IMG/VR virus record: IMGVR_UViG_3300042549_001261
Location: 1 to 41,006 of that record
Length of the DNA stretch: 41,006 nucleotides
From: a virus
Strand: one strand, 5' to 3'
Made by a program: the position numbers and the translations under genes. The notes under the pieces were generated by a model. It ran no database searches and was not told the origin of the DNA. It worked only from the letters and a program-made list of their open reading frames with translations. Of the stretch, positions 32,662 to 38,930 are shown piece by piece (positions within the stretch are counted from its first letter, which is position 1; the number at the start of each line of letters is the position of its first letter).

Positions 32662-32879
32662 ATACTACACAAGACTACGACGTGATAGCACTTAGCGAGA
32701 AGTCTACGGGGTTTGCCCGTCGGTTACTCATCACGCACGAGGGGATGTCCTATCACGCCACACTATTTTGGCACGCTGTCGACGGGTATGAACTTATCTT
32801 TAGAGACATATCTAACCCAGAATGGGCAGATGATTTTGACTTAGGAGAATTGGAGAGTCAAACGTGGGGACAGTGCTAA
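32658..32879 (+). CDS. Small early protein
   Basis: A 73-residue protein from ATG 32658 (GAGGAAG upstream), MNTTQDYDVIALSEKSTGFA, then RLLITHEGMSYHATLFWHAV and acidic DFDLGELESQTW. The longer in-frame start at TTG 32622 lacks an RBS. Mixed alpha/beta, no family. Confidence 0.6.
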   Translation: MNTTQDYDVIALSEKSTGFARRLLITHEGMSYHATLFWHAVDGYELIFRDISNPEWADDFDLGELESQTWGQC

Positions 32880-32941
32880 CAGATGAGATTCTATGCGGTG
32901 ATTGCTTGATACCCGTCAAAGATTGCGGGTGCCTAGAATGA
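32873..32941 (+). CDS. Possible 22-residue Cys-rich microprotein
   Basis: GTG-started ORF overlapping the previous stop, with LCGDCLIP and DCGCLE (two Cys pairs), ending exactly where the next ATG begins (GAATGA). The four cysteines in 22 residues and the coupled spacing make it plausible. Its length and GTG start leave it uncertain. Confidence 0.35.
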   Translation: MLTDEILCGDCLIPVKDCGCLE

Positions 32942-33039
32942 TTTACTTATACCTAGCATTGATGCCGATAATACTTGTGTCCTTGTATGGAATTACAGTC
33001 AAGGATGAAGGGTACGGGCAGACAGATGCACTTGACTAG
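32938..33039 (+). CDS. Tiny membrane protein
   Basis: A 33-residue ORF, MIYLYLALMPIILVSLYGI followed by a polar tail TVKDEGYGQTDALD. One transmembrane helix. It overlaps the next ATG by 14 nt. Confidence 0.5.
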   Translation: MIYLYLALMPIILVSLYGITVKDEGYGQTDALD

Positions 33040-33202
33040 ACTCAAAGCAGGGCACTACATTATGGGTAAGTACACAGTATCTCGCCACTATGACGAAGAC
33101 ACTATAACGTGGACAGTACGGGAGAAAGACGGCGAAGTGTGGACAGTAGAGAACCTAGACAAGGCAAGAGAACTACTAACTAAACTAATGACGGGAGCAT
33201 AA
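33026..33202 (+). CDS. Small early protein
   Basis: A 58-residue protein from ATG 33026: MHLTRLKAGHYIMGKYTVSR, then beta-strands ITWTVREKDGEVWTVENL and a helical end ARELLTKLMTGA. Beta-beta-alpha pattern resembling an Arc/MetJ-type or AbrB-like small DNA-binder, not established. Confidence 0.55.
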   Translation: MHLTRLKAGHYIMGKYTVSRHYDEDTITWTVREKDGEVWTVENLDKARELLTKLMTGA

Positions 33203-33203
33203 G

Positions 33204-33368
33204 ATGAAACTAACAAAGCGTGGTGAGGTGGTGCTATTCATAGCAGTACTTATGGCTATGGCCACAGTATTGTGGGTTGGATACCAATTCATCAATCATA
33301 TATGGTGGGTAGAGGGTGAAGGATATTGTTGGGGCACACTCACTCATTGTATGAAAGGTAATCTGTAA
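33204..33368 (+). CDS. Small membrane protein with external Cys pair
   Basis: A 54-residue protein: basic start KLTKRGE, transmembrane segment VVLFIAVLMAMATVLWVGY, then an aromatic segment and GYCWGTLTHCMKG with two cysteines that could form a disulfide. Likely in the host membrane, the tail outside. Unknown. Confidence 0.6.
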   Translation: MKLTKRGEVVLFIAVLMAMATVLWVGYQFINHIWWVEGEGYCWGTLTHCMKGNL

Positions 33369-33369
33369 T

Positions 33370-33516
33370 ATGTCCGTCCTATTGTGTGAGGCATACGGAG
33401 CCAATGACTACATCTGCGGAGCAGAGAACGAAGAGTGGGAAGACCGCGACAACTGGATGATTTTTACCTGCGTGGAGTGCGGAGCGTACAACAAATTGAT
33501 TTACAAATACGACTAG
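33370..33516 (+). CDS. Tiny CxxC protein
   Basis: A 48-residue protein: LLCEAYGANDYICGAENEEW followed by FTCVECGAYNKLI. Four Cys in the order C...C...C-x2-C give a plausible zinc ribbon, the second half typical. RBS-like purines precede ATG 33370. Confidence 0.6.
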   Translation: MSVLLCEAYGANDYICGAENEEWEDRDNWMIFTCVECGAYNKLIYKYD

Positions 33517-33524
33517 GGGGAATG

Positions 33525-33731
33525 ATGGCTAAGTTTCAGATTACATATCTCATCAGTGGCACAAGGCGTGTTGAGGTGACGATACCAGAGGGCACAGAAC
33601 TACCAGATAATCTTGCAGAGATGAGCAACAAAGAGTACGACGAATGGATTTACTCAGTGCAAAGTGGCAAGGTTACAGAGTGGGAAGACATAGATTATGC
33701 AGAGGCGCACAAGATTGTGAGAGTGGAGTAA
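33525..33731 (+). CDS. Small early protein
   Basis: A 68-residue protein from ATG 33525 (AGGGGGA spacing supports this rather than the ATG three bases earlier), MAKFQITYLISGTRRVEVTI followed by an acidic helical end. A strand-turn-strand start resembles dsDNA-mimic or small sheet proteins. It ends TAATG. Confidence 0.6.
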   Translation: MAKFQITYLISGTRRVEVTIPEGTELPDNLAEMSNKEYDEWIYSVQSGKVTEWEDIDYAEAHKIVRVE

Positions 33732-33820
33732 TGAGTGTCACTTTATTTTTTGTTATCTTGATATTGGTAGCCATACGCAAGAAAACAACTAGGATTTTGG
33801 TGGATTGGTGGAACAGATGA
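33731..33820 (+). CDS. Tiny membrane protein
   Basis: A 29-residue ORF, MSVTLFFVILILVAIRKKTT then RILVDWWNR: one hydrophobic helix and a basic tail. TAATG-coupled to the previous gene, and its 3' end overlaps the WhiB ATG by 4 nt. Confidence 0.5.
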   Translation: MSVTLFFVILILVAIRKKTTRILVDWWNR

Positions 33821-34161
33821 ACCGCAACTGGCATCAAGACGGAGCCTGTAATGGACATCCAGACCCAGACCTATGGCACTATGAGAACTCAGTCTATGCG
33901 GATGAGCAACAACTAACAGTGCTACGCACAGTAGAAGCCATTGAGATATGCCATCAATGTCCCGTAAGGGCGCAGTGTTTAGAACAAGGGCTAGAAAGTG
34001 AGAACGTCATCAGCGTAGGTGGTGTTGGCTCAGTGTGGGGTGGCCTACTCACAGGTGAGCGTGCCCTATTAGCAGGGCTATCTACCAATCACAACTCAGT
34101 GCGACACGAGGTACGCCACAGACGTGATGTTCGAAGAAAGATTGGTAAACTTAAGGTATGA
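33817..34161 (+). CDS. WhiB-family transcriptional regulator
   Basis: A 114-residue protein with the full WhiB signature: Cys11 (ACNGHPDPDLWHY), Cys45-x2-Cys48-x5-Cys54 (EICHQCPVRAQCLEQG), and the G-x-V-W-G-G turn in GSVWGGLLTGER. The four cysteines bind a [4Fe-4S] cluster. WhiB proteins act with the host sigma factor at region 4 and are found only in Actinobacteria and their phages. The C-terminal tail is basic (RHEVRHRRDVRRKIG), suited to DNA binding. ATG chosen at 33817; longer in-frame starts add nothing conserved. It may redirect host transcription. Confidence 0.95.
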   Translation: MNRNWHQDGACNGHPDPDLWHYENSVYADEQQLTVLRTVEAIEICHQCPVRAQCLEQGLESENVISVGGVGSVWGGLLTGERALLAGLSTNHNSVRHEVRHRRDVRRKIGKLKV

Positions 34162-34571
34162 AAAAGAGAGTCTTCGTAGTCATAGGTATTGTGCTACTTG
34201 CCAGTCTTGCACCATTGACTCACACTGTAACAGTAGATGTAGATGTAGATGTCAAGCCGAGGATAAGAACCAAGGCTACGATGGAAGAGAAGGAACGCAA
34301 CAAGGCTCTGGCTATGAAGTTCGCCAAGGCAGGATGGGGTTGGGATGTACGTGAACGCAAGTGTATCCGCCTATTGTTCACCAAGGAAAGTAGATTCGAC
34401 CATCTAGCCAAGAACCAGCAAGGCAGCAGTGCCTTTGGCATAGCCCAGATGTTGAAGGAGAAGAGTAAAGACCCAGCAGTACAGATACTCAGGGCATACC
34501 GATACATTGAGTACAGATATGACACACCTTGCAGGGCGTGGAAACATTCTCAGCGTAGAAATTGGTATTAA
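34158..34571 (+). CDS. Exported SLT/Rpf-like lytic transglycosylase domain
   Basis: A 137-residue protein with a signal peptide (MKKRVFVVIGIVLLASLAPL), a short spacer, then FTKESRFDHLAKNQQGSSAFGIAQM: the catalytic Glu of the SLT/goose-lysozyme-like fold is in KESRFDH, and the GIAQM motif follows. The end IEYRYDTPCRAWKHSQRRNWY is highly characteristic of this phage/actinobacterial group. It starts 4 nt inside the WhiB stop. It may cleave peptidoglycan from outside, or remodel the wall early in infection. Confidence 0.85.
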   Translation: MKKRVFVVIGIVLLASLAPLTHTVTVDVDVDVKPRIRTKATMEEKERNKALAMKFAKAGWGWDVRERKCIRLLFTKESRFDHLAKNQQGSSAFGIAQMLKEKSKDPAVQILRAYRYIEYRYDTPCRAWKHSQRRNWY

Positions 34572-34745
34572 ATGTTTGACCTAACTGGCGAGCCTACCCT
34601 AGCCTGTATCTGTGGTTGTCTGATGTTCGAGATAACTGTGATGTGGGATGATGATAGGACTGTTGGTTGGTATGATTTAAGACAGAAGTGCAAGGACTGT
34701 GGCTCTATCAGCACAGCACCTACACCTATAGATGGAGAGATGTAA
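34572..34745 (+). CDS. Small zinc-ribbon protein
   Basis: A 57-residue protein with ACICGCLMFEI and QKCKDCGSIST (two Cys pairs, the first C-x-C-x-C), a probable zinc ribbon. A TAAATG link to the preceding exported protein. Unknown partner. Confidence 0.6.
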   Translation: MFDLTGEPTLACICGCLMFEITVMWDDDRTVGWYDLRQKCKDCGSISTAPTPIDGEM

Positions 34746-34912
34746 TGCCTACATATGAATACAAGTGCAACCTATGTGGTGGTACGCAAGAAGTACAGAG
34801 GGCGTATGGTGACAGCACAGAACCAATCTGTTGCCAAAATATAATGAGTCGTGTATGGTCAGCACCAGCAGTAAAGTTTACTGGCACTGGTTTCTATAGC
34901 ACAGGGGGATAA
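34745..34912 (+). CDS. FmdB-family zinc-ribbon protein
   Basis: A 55-residue protein beginning MPTYEYKCNLCGGTQEVQRA, the hallmark of FmdB-type zinc ribbons, with a second ICC Cys pair and the ending VWSAPAVKFTGTGFYSTGG, also typical. The family is common in Actinobacteria and is proposed to regulate transcription. Starts at the TAATG of the previous stop. Confidence 0.85.
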   Translation: MPTYEYKCNLCGGTQEVQRAYGDSTEPICCQNIMSRVWSAPAVKFTGTGFYSTGG

Positions 34913-34913
34913 G

Positions 34914-35048
34914 ATGAATACAATACAAAGTTGGAAAGAGATAGTAGAACTACACAACGCAGAGTTGGATAAGGATTATCCAGAACATTTATGGGTTGAT
35001 AGTGGTGAAGTGGAATTAGACGGCGACACACCGATACTTGACAAATGA
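34914..35048 (+). CDS. Small acidic protein
   Basis: A 44-residue ORF, MNTIQSWKEIVELHNAELDK followed by an acidic DSGEVELDGDTPILDK. It ends inside the following promoter's -35 region (TTGACA at 35038-35043 overlaps its last codons). Unknown. Confidence 0.55.
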   Translation: MNTIQSWKEIVELHNAELDKDYPEHLWVDSGEVELDGDTPILDK

Positions 35049-35066
35049 AAACCATTGTGCTATAAT
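35038..35066 (+). promoter_or_regulatory. Perfect sigma70-type promoter
   Basis: TTGACA (35038-35043), exactly 17 nt, TATAAT (35061-35066). A full consensus match on both hexamers with optimal spacing, the strongest promoter seen in the window. It drives the 48-residue Cys-rich gene at 35100, whose ATG is about 30 nt downstream, before a terminator. It uses the host sigma70/SigA specificity. Confidence 0.9.
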
Positions 35067-35099
35067 AGTTTTACTCATTCACTAGACAGGAGAAAAAGA

Positions 35100-35246
35100 A
35101 TGAAGACTATGACTATAACAATCTGCAGTACGTGTTGCGAAGAGTTGGTTCTAATTGGTTCCAAGTTTTATGGACAAGGAATCTGTGACCAGTGTGAATA
35201 CATAAAGGACAGTTGCAAGTTCTGTTGCCAGTGTGGTGGACACTAA
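35100..35246 (+). CDS. Cys-rich microprotein under a consensus promoter
   Basis: A 48-residue protein (ATG 35100, AGGAGA upstream) with nine cysteines: ICSTCCEELV, GICDQCEY and SCKFCCQCGGH, the last four Cys close together plus a His. It could bind two zinc ions or an Fe-S cluster. It sits alone between the perfect promoter (35038-35066) and the strong terminator (35267-35291), so it should be expressed at high level, early and independently. Function unknown. Confidence 0.75.
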   Translation: MKTMTITICSTCCEELVLIGSKFYGQGICDQCEYIKDSCKFCCQCGGH

Positions 35247-35266
35247 CACTTCACAATAATAAGAAG

Positions 35267-35291
35267 CCCTCGCCTATGGCGGGGGTTTTTT
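35267..35291 (+). terminator. Rho-independent terminator of the plus-strand block
   Basis: CCCTCGCC (35267-35274), loop TAT, GGCGGGGG (35278-35285), then TTTTTT (35286-35291): an 8-bp GC-rich stem with one T-G wobble followed by a U-run. It ends the plus-strand block and lies at the convergent end of the minus-strand replication operon (the stop of 35290 overlaps it). Confidence 0.9.
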
Positions 35292-35931
35292 ATTTGTCTT
35301 CTTCAGCCTGTGGTTCTAAGTCGTCATCTCTGTATGGTCTGAAGCCACCCACCTTGTGGATAAGTTTCTTGATGGCACGCTTGTGTCTCATACGCACAGC
35401 ATCTTCAGTACCCATATCTAATTCTTCACCTATCTTGGCAAAGTCTAGCGACTCAGCGTGACGTAGGAATAATATCTTCCTGTCATCCTTAGGTAATTTC
35501 CAGAAGGCATAGTCAATCTCAATCATCATAGCCATAAGATTGCCACCCTCATTGGGTGCAGAGGGACGGCCTGGTCTGCCAAGATTTAACTTAGCAGTCA
35601 CACCAAATTCTCCACGTAATACAGAGGGCAACAAAGCCTCGACCATATCTGCTTCATAGTAAAACAAGTCAGAGGTTTCATAGCCACCAGACTTAGCCTT
35701 CCAATGTTGGCAGTAATCTAGTGCTTGATTGCGTAGGCTACGATAGATAAGGTTCTTTGCATCCTTCTCACCGATTGCTTCCCACGTATCCAACTTGACA
35801 GGGTGTTCAACAAACCATTGGTACAGGGCTTGACGTATATCTTCTGGTTCAATCTCAAACTTCTTATGGTACTCAGCAGTTACCGAGTCAACAATATATT
35901 GCCAGCGTTGGATACGCTCCCACTCAATCAT
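35290..35931 (-). CDS. Sigma-70-like phage transcription factor
   Basis: A 213-residue protein with sigma-like layout: a helical N-terminal domain with RSLRNQALDYCQHW (like region 2) and a C-terminal region-4-type HTH, AFWKLPKDDRKILFLRHAES then LDFAKIGEELDMGTEDAVRM and RHKRAIKKLIHKV. The HTH reads as in ECF/phage sigma factors. It ends the minus-strand replication operon; its ATG overlaps the preceding stop (ATGA). It may direct late transcription from non-consensus promoters. Promoter specificity unknown. Confidence 0.75.
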   Translation of the reverse strand: MIEWERIQRWQYIVDSVTAEYHKKFEIEPEDIRQALYQWFVEHPVKLDTWEAIGEKDAKNLIYRSLRNQALDYCQHWKAKSGGYETSDLFYYEADMVEALLPSVLRGEFGVTAKLNLGRPGRPSAPNEGGNLMAMMIEIDYAFWKLPKDDRKILFLRHAESLDFAKIGEELDMGTEDAVRMRHKRAIKKLIHKVGGFRPYRDDDLEPQAEEDK

Positions 35932-36314
35932 ATAATCTTAAACCCTTTGTCAGTGTGGATGAAGCCAACCAACTTCATCTTGTTATTCTTGTTGGCAAAC
36001 TCTGTGGTAGATGGCAACCACTTATCCGCCCACTCTATATCTGTAAGTTCAAGTAATGAGAACGCCCAGATACCCTCAGGTGTGTGGTTAATATACCAAG
36101 GCGACAGCCCTAACTTAGCAGACTCAGCAAGAAGGAAGTCATACTTCATCTTCTCAATCAGCAGTTCAGGGTAGTGTGTTCGCCTAGATTTAAGTTCTAT
36201 AAATAGTTTCGCATCTTCAGAGATGCAATCAAAGCCATCATACATTTCAGGGGAGTGAACTAAGTCGGGGAACTTCTCTGCCTTTAACCAATCAAAGAGT
36301 TCCTGCTCTTTCAT
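35928..36314 (-). CDS. PD-(D/E)XK-like nuclease domain protein
   Basis: A 128-residue protein with YDGFDCISEDAKLFIELKSRRT: Asp about 10 residues before E-L-K, the order of the PD-(D/E)XK fold. Then a helical YPELLIEKMKYDFLLAESAK and a C-terminal basic/aromatic region. ATGA overlap at both ends with sigma and the DUF1599-like gene. A small nuclease or a recombination/repair accessory; target unknown. Confidence 0.6.
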   Translation of the reverse strand: MKEQELFDWLKAEKFPDLVHSPEMYDGFDCISEDAKLFIELKSRRTHYPELLIEKMKYDFLLAESAKLGLSPWYINHTPEGIWAFSLLELTDIEWADKWLPSTTEFANKNNKMKLVGFIHTDKGFKII

Positions 36315-36676
36315 CTATCCCACTTTCCTCGCAATACTAACAGGGCAATTATACCATAGTTTGCCAGGTCTTTGAAGGAATCCTCCAATGGTTCGTGTTG
36401 TGCCTGTATGCCATTGTCAATCAGGTTGTTGATGCGTGCCGTCTTGTCGTGCATACGTACACGTAGCCCGTTGAGGGCACCGCCTGGTGAGTCAGAGATA
36501 TTCTTTGGGCCATAGTCACGGTGCTTACTTAGCAGCAAGTCACCGAGTTCTTTCATTGTGTCCCAGACCGCTTGCTCAAAATCGGAATTGCCAACAGCAC
36601 GTTGAGGGTTGAATCCTCCAACGTGTAACTCTTTACGTTCAGCCCTTGGTCTACCAGATGGGTTATAATCTGCCAT
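36311..36676 (-). CDS. DUF1599/nucleotide-modification-associated-domain-like protein
   Basis: A 121-residue protein with MKELGDLLLSKHRDYGPKNI, then GLRVRMHDKTARINNLI and SFKDLANYGIIALLVLRGKW. This matches the DUF1599 (nucleotide modification associated domain 1) pattern, with the conserved H-x-D-Y-G and D-K...R...D..NY positions, a MazG/dUTPase-like helical fold. It likely helps nucleotide metabolism or modified-base synthesis. Its stop overlaps the nuclease start. Confidence 0.75.
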   Translation of the reverse strand: MADYNPSGRPRAERKELHVGGFNPQRAVGNSDFEQAVWDTMKELGDLLLSKHRDYGPKNISDSPGGALNGLRVRMHDKTARINNLIDNGIQAQHEPLEDSFKDLANYGIIALLVLRGKWDR

Positions 36677-36682
36677 ATCTCT

Positions 36683-37054
36683 TCACGCTCCGCCTTCTCC
36701 ATCATCATCCTTTGTCAATAGTTTCCTCAGTTCCTCTTCAAAGTTTTGGAACTCTGTCTTGACTACCATATCTTCAACCAACTCATCTACCATATCGTAA
36801 CCCATCTCAGATGCAAATAGCGTGACGTATGTTGATTGAGTAATCAATGCAATCTTATCTGGCTCATCCTTATGGTGGTACATAAACCTTAGCAGTGAAC
36901 CTAGTAAGAGTTTGAATCCATTGGGTAGTACGTAGTACGGGTTGAACTCTTCATCATCTTCTAGCGTATGGTCTATCAGTTCGAACGAGTTATCAAATTG
37001 TTTCTTACACTCGTGGCAGTAAGACTCAGGTGGTTCAAACGCATCAAAGTCCAT
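36683..37054 (-). CDS. Zinc-finger-containing protein
   Basis: A 123-residue protein with ESYCHECKKQFDNSFELIDH (C-x2-C-x12-H, first half of a C2H2-type finger), an acidic middle (TLEDDEEFNPYY) and a helical segment FKLLLGSLLRFMYHH. The acidic end is KDDDGEGGA. It overlaps the primase TOPRIM gene by 11 nt. Perhaps a replication accessory. Confidence 0.6.
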   Translation of the reverse strand: MDFDAFEPPESYCHECKKQFDNSFELIDHTLEDDEEFNPYYVLPNGFKLLLGSLLRFMYHHKDEPDKIALITQSTYVTLFASEMGYDMVDELVEDMVVKTEFQNFEEELRKLLTKDDDGEGGA

Positions 37055-37673
37055 TCTTCATATCCATCTTCTGATGGAAGTAGTCAGCACCTTCTTGCAC
37101 AAAGATAGAGTTTACATCCTGCCCATCAGGCAATTGGATGATGGTAACTGGTAGTTCACGGGCTAAAGAACGGGCGAACTCTGTGCCTGGTTGGTCACCA
37201 TCTGCAAAGACAAAGACTCTTTCAAAGTCTGCCAGCAATCGTGTGTAATGTTTCTTCCAACTATTAGCACCAGGTACACCAACGCAATGGATACCAATGA
37301 CAGAAGATAATGTGAGTGTATCTATCTCACCTTCACATACACCGATGTAATCACCTGCACGTTCCACATCCAGCACGTTATACATCTTTGTCTCTGCTCC
37401 AGTTAACCCCATATACTTAGGCTCAACGGCAGGGTTAAGTGCACGAAATCGCAAGTCAACAACACCAGTCTTAGTGATGTAAGGGATTGATAACCTACCG
37501 AGCATTGCTTCGTGTCCAACTTCAGGCTCCGCGACTACGCCTAATTGAGCCAGACGTGCTACCTCCAGAGGAATTCCCCTGCTTGCTAGGTAGTCTTGAG
37601 CCAGAGAGATGCTTTCCGCGTACTTGTGTGTTGCTCTCCCCAGTAATTCCTTCTGCAATGCGCTTTGCTTCAC
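37044..37673 (-). CDS. DNA primase, TOPRIM half
   Basis: A 209-residue protein starting GTG 37673 inside the CHC2 ORF (+1 frame). Motifs: YLASRGIPLEVARLAQLGVV (the primase linker), IGVCEGEIDTLTL (TOPRIM Glu114/Glu116) and RVFVFADGDQPGTEFARSLA (the DxD, Asp158/Asp160). With the zinc half it forms a complete DnaG-type core, but the C-terminal helicase-binding domain is missing. It may be a separate subunit or joined by +1 slippage at GGGG (37638-37641). Confidence 0.85.
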   Translation of the reverse strand: MKQSALQKELLGRATHKYAESISLAQDYLASRGIPLEVARLAQLGVVAEPEVGHEAMLGRLSIPYITKTGVVDLRFRALNPAVEPKYMGLTGAETKMYNVLDVERAGDYIGVCEGEIDTLTLSSVIGIHCVGVPGANSWKKHYTRLLADFERVFVFADGDQPGTEFARSLARELPVTIIQLPDGQDVNSIFVQEGADYFHQKMDMKNGL

Positions 37674-37911
37674 GGATGTTCACTCCTTCTCTTGATGAAA
37701 TAATTTGTAACGAGTTACCTTGAACCCCACAGGCAAAGCATATAAAGATATTCTTGTCGAGGTTTGCTGAACCCGACTGGTGCGTATCTGAATGGAACGG
37801 ACACTTAAGGTTGACCTGCCCGTGTCTTTGTCGTATGTTTGCACCATAGTGTATGAGGACATCTGCGATGTTAGGCAAGTCGTTGTCAATTTTTATCACC
37901 ATATCCTGCAT
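37522..37911 (-). CDS. DNA primase, CHC2 zinc-binding half
   Basis: A 129-residue ORF with LKCPFHSDTHQSGSANLDKN then FICFACGVQGNSLQIIS: Cys37/His40/Cys58/Cys61, the CHC2 finger that recognises the template in DnaG primases. The finger ends near residue 90; after EGITGE the residues become low-complexity (SGGSTSGSIRRSRGA), as expected when the coding sense lies in the other frame (the TOPRIM ORF). The overlap with 37044-37673 is 152 nt. Confidence 0.8.
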   Translation of the reverse strand: MQDMVIKIDNDLPNIADVLIHYGANIRQRHGQVNLKCPFHSDTHQSGSANLDKNIFICFACGVQGNSLQIISSREGVNIREAKRIAEGITGESNTQVRGKHLSGSRLPSKQGNSSGGSTSGSIRRSRGA

Positions 37912-38251
37912 CCCTTAATAGTTTCACCGCATCCTCCAGTCTAAGTAAGCAAACCCAATCGTCTACTGACTTCTCTCCTTGACCGTTAAGTCTTAGTACT
38001 ACAAGACCCAACAATCCTTTATCTCTTTCCTTCAATTGTGCGATAGCACTAGCAGGATTAAATCCTGTGCGTGCCTTTACTTCCCAGTCAATACCTATTG
38101 TGCCAGTTATATCTGTACCACTGCGCCCTGCTCCAGTGCTCTCAGCATAAGGGAATCCATTGACTGCTAAATACTCAGCCAATACTTTCTGACTGCGGTA
38201 ACCCCTATGTTTACGCGACTGTGATGGCACTTGGTAGTGTCTCCATTTCAT
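37886..38251 (-). CDS. Holliday-junction-resolvase-like PD-(D/E)XK nuclease
   Basis: A 121-residue protein: KHRGYRSQKVLAEYLAVNGF, then GRSGTDITGTIGIDWEVKAR (Asp...Glu-x-Lys catalytic triad, D-x10-EVK), and ASAIAQLKERDKGLLGLVVL. The order is that of Hjc/phage resolvases that cut branched replication intermediates. It overlaps the primase start by 26 nt and the 38211 gene by 41 nt. Good fit to the PD-(D/E)XK fold; the substrate is inferred. Confidence 0.75.
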   Translation of the reverse strand: MKWRHYQVPSQSRKHRGYRSQKVLAEYLAVNGFPYAESTGAGRSGTDITGTIGIDWEVKARTGFNPASAIAQLKERDKGLLGLVVLRLNGQGEKSVDDWVCLLRLEDAVKLLRDAGYGDKN

Positions 38252-38729
38252 TAAGACTTTCTATTGGAGCATACCAAGTCTTTTCATTATACTTCCATTC
38301 ATCCTTCTTGCAATCCCTGCCATACATCCAACCCACTGCAACATACTCTGGACCTTTCCAGTCTGGCCCGACACGTCTCTCCTTGTTGCATAGTCCACCA
38401 GTAGTTAAAATATAAATCAAATCATCATCATCTCTGGTGGTATAGCGAAGACCTTTAATCGGGGGGAAGGAATACCTCACCTCACCCAAATCTGGTATGT
38501 CTAGTTCAGACTTCCATTTATTGTAGTGTGGGACAAAATCTTTCTTGCCAATCATTCGGGCAAATGCTAACTCTGACCCCGCACATACTACGTGTTGCCA
38601 CATTTCCCATAAGTCTCCCTCAGAGTAATTGATATTACGAGTAGGGTCACCGAAGTATGGCTTCTGTCGTTGGTATCCAACCTCAACTACAGTTGCTTCT
38701 TCAGTGGAACTCAAGGAGTATGTCCACAT
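38211..38729 (-). CDS. Unknown replication-region protein
   Basis: A 172-residue protein, MWTYSLSSTEEATVVEVGYQ then a helical LWEMWQHVVCAGSELAFARM, GEVRYSFPPIKGLRYTTRDD, YVAVGWMYGRDCKKDEW and WYAPIESLNE. The D-x...E-V-R and later acidic DDDD region suggest a possible restriction-like fold, but I cannot identify a motif with confidence. Neighbours are the resolvase and the ATPase, so a DNA-processing role is likely. Confidence 0.55.
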   Translation of the reverse strand: MWTYSLSSTEEATVVEVGYQRQKPYFGDPTRNINYSEGDLWEMWQHVVCAGSELAFARMIGKKDFVPHYNKWKSELDIPDLGEVRYSFPPIKGLRYTTRDDDDLIYILTTGGLCNKERRVGPDWKGPEYVAVGWMYGRDCKKDEWKYNEKTWYAPIESLNEMETLPSAITVA

Positions 38730-38927
38730 TTAGTATGCGCTCTTGTCCTTCTTCAGAATACGGATAGCCCAGTTCATACCAACATTGACACCTTCTGTCC
38801 ACTCATCTGTGATAGGTGGCTTGGCTTCTTCAATCTTCTTAATGAATACTACTAACTCTTCGGCTACCTTAACCATAACTAATTGACGCATCTCTTGTGT
38901 GATGTCGTCTTCTTCTTCTCTTATCAT
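38730..38927 (-). CDS. Small acidic helical protein
   Basis: A 65-residue protein (MIREEEDDITQEMRQLVMVK then KPPITDEWTEGVNVGMNWAI). Coupled to both neighbours in the replication operon, just downstream of the ATPase. Could be a helicase accessory; unknown. Confidence 0.55.
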   Translation of the reverse strand: MIREEEDDITQEMRQLVMVKVAEELVVFIKKIEEAKPPITDEWTEGVNVGMNWAIRILKKDKSAY

Positions 38928-38930
38928 CCC

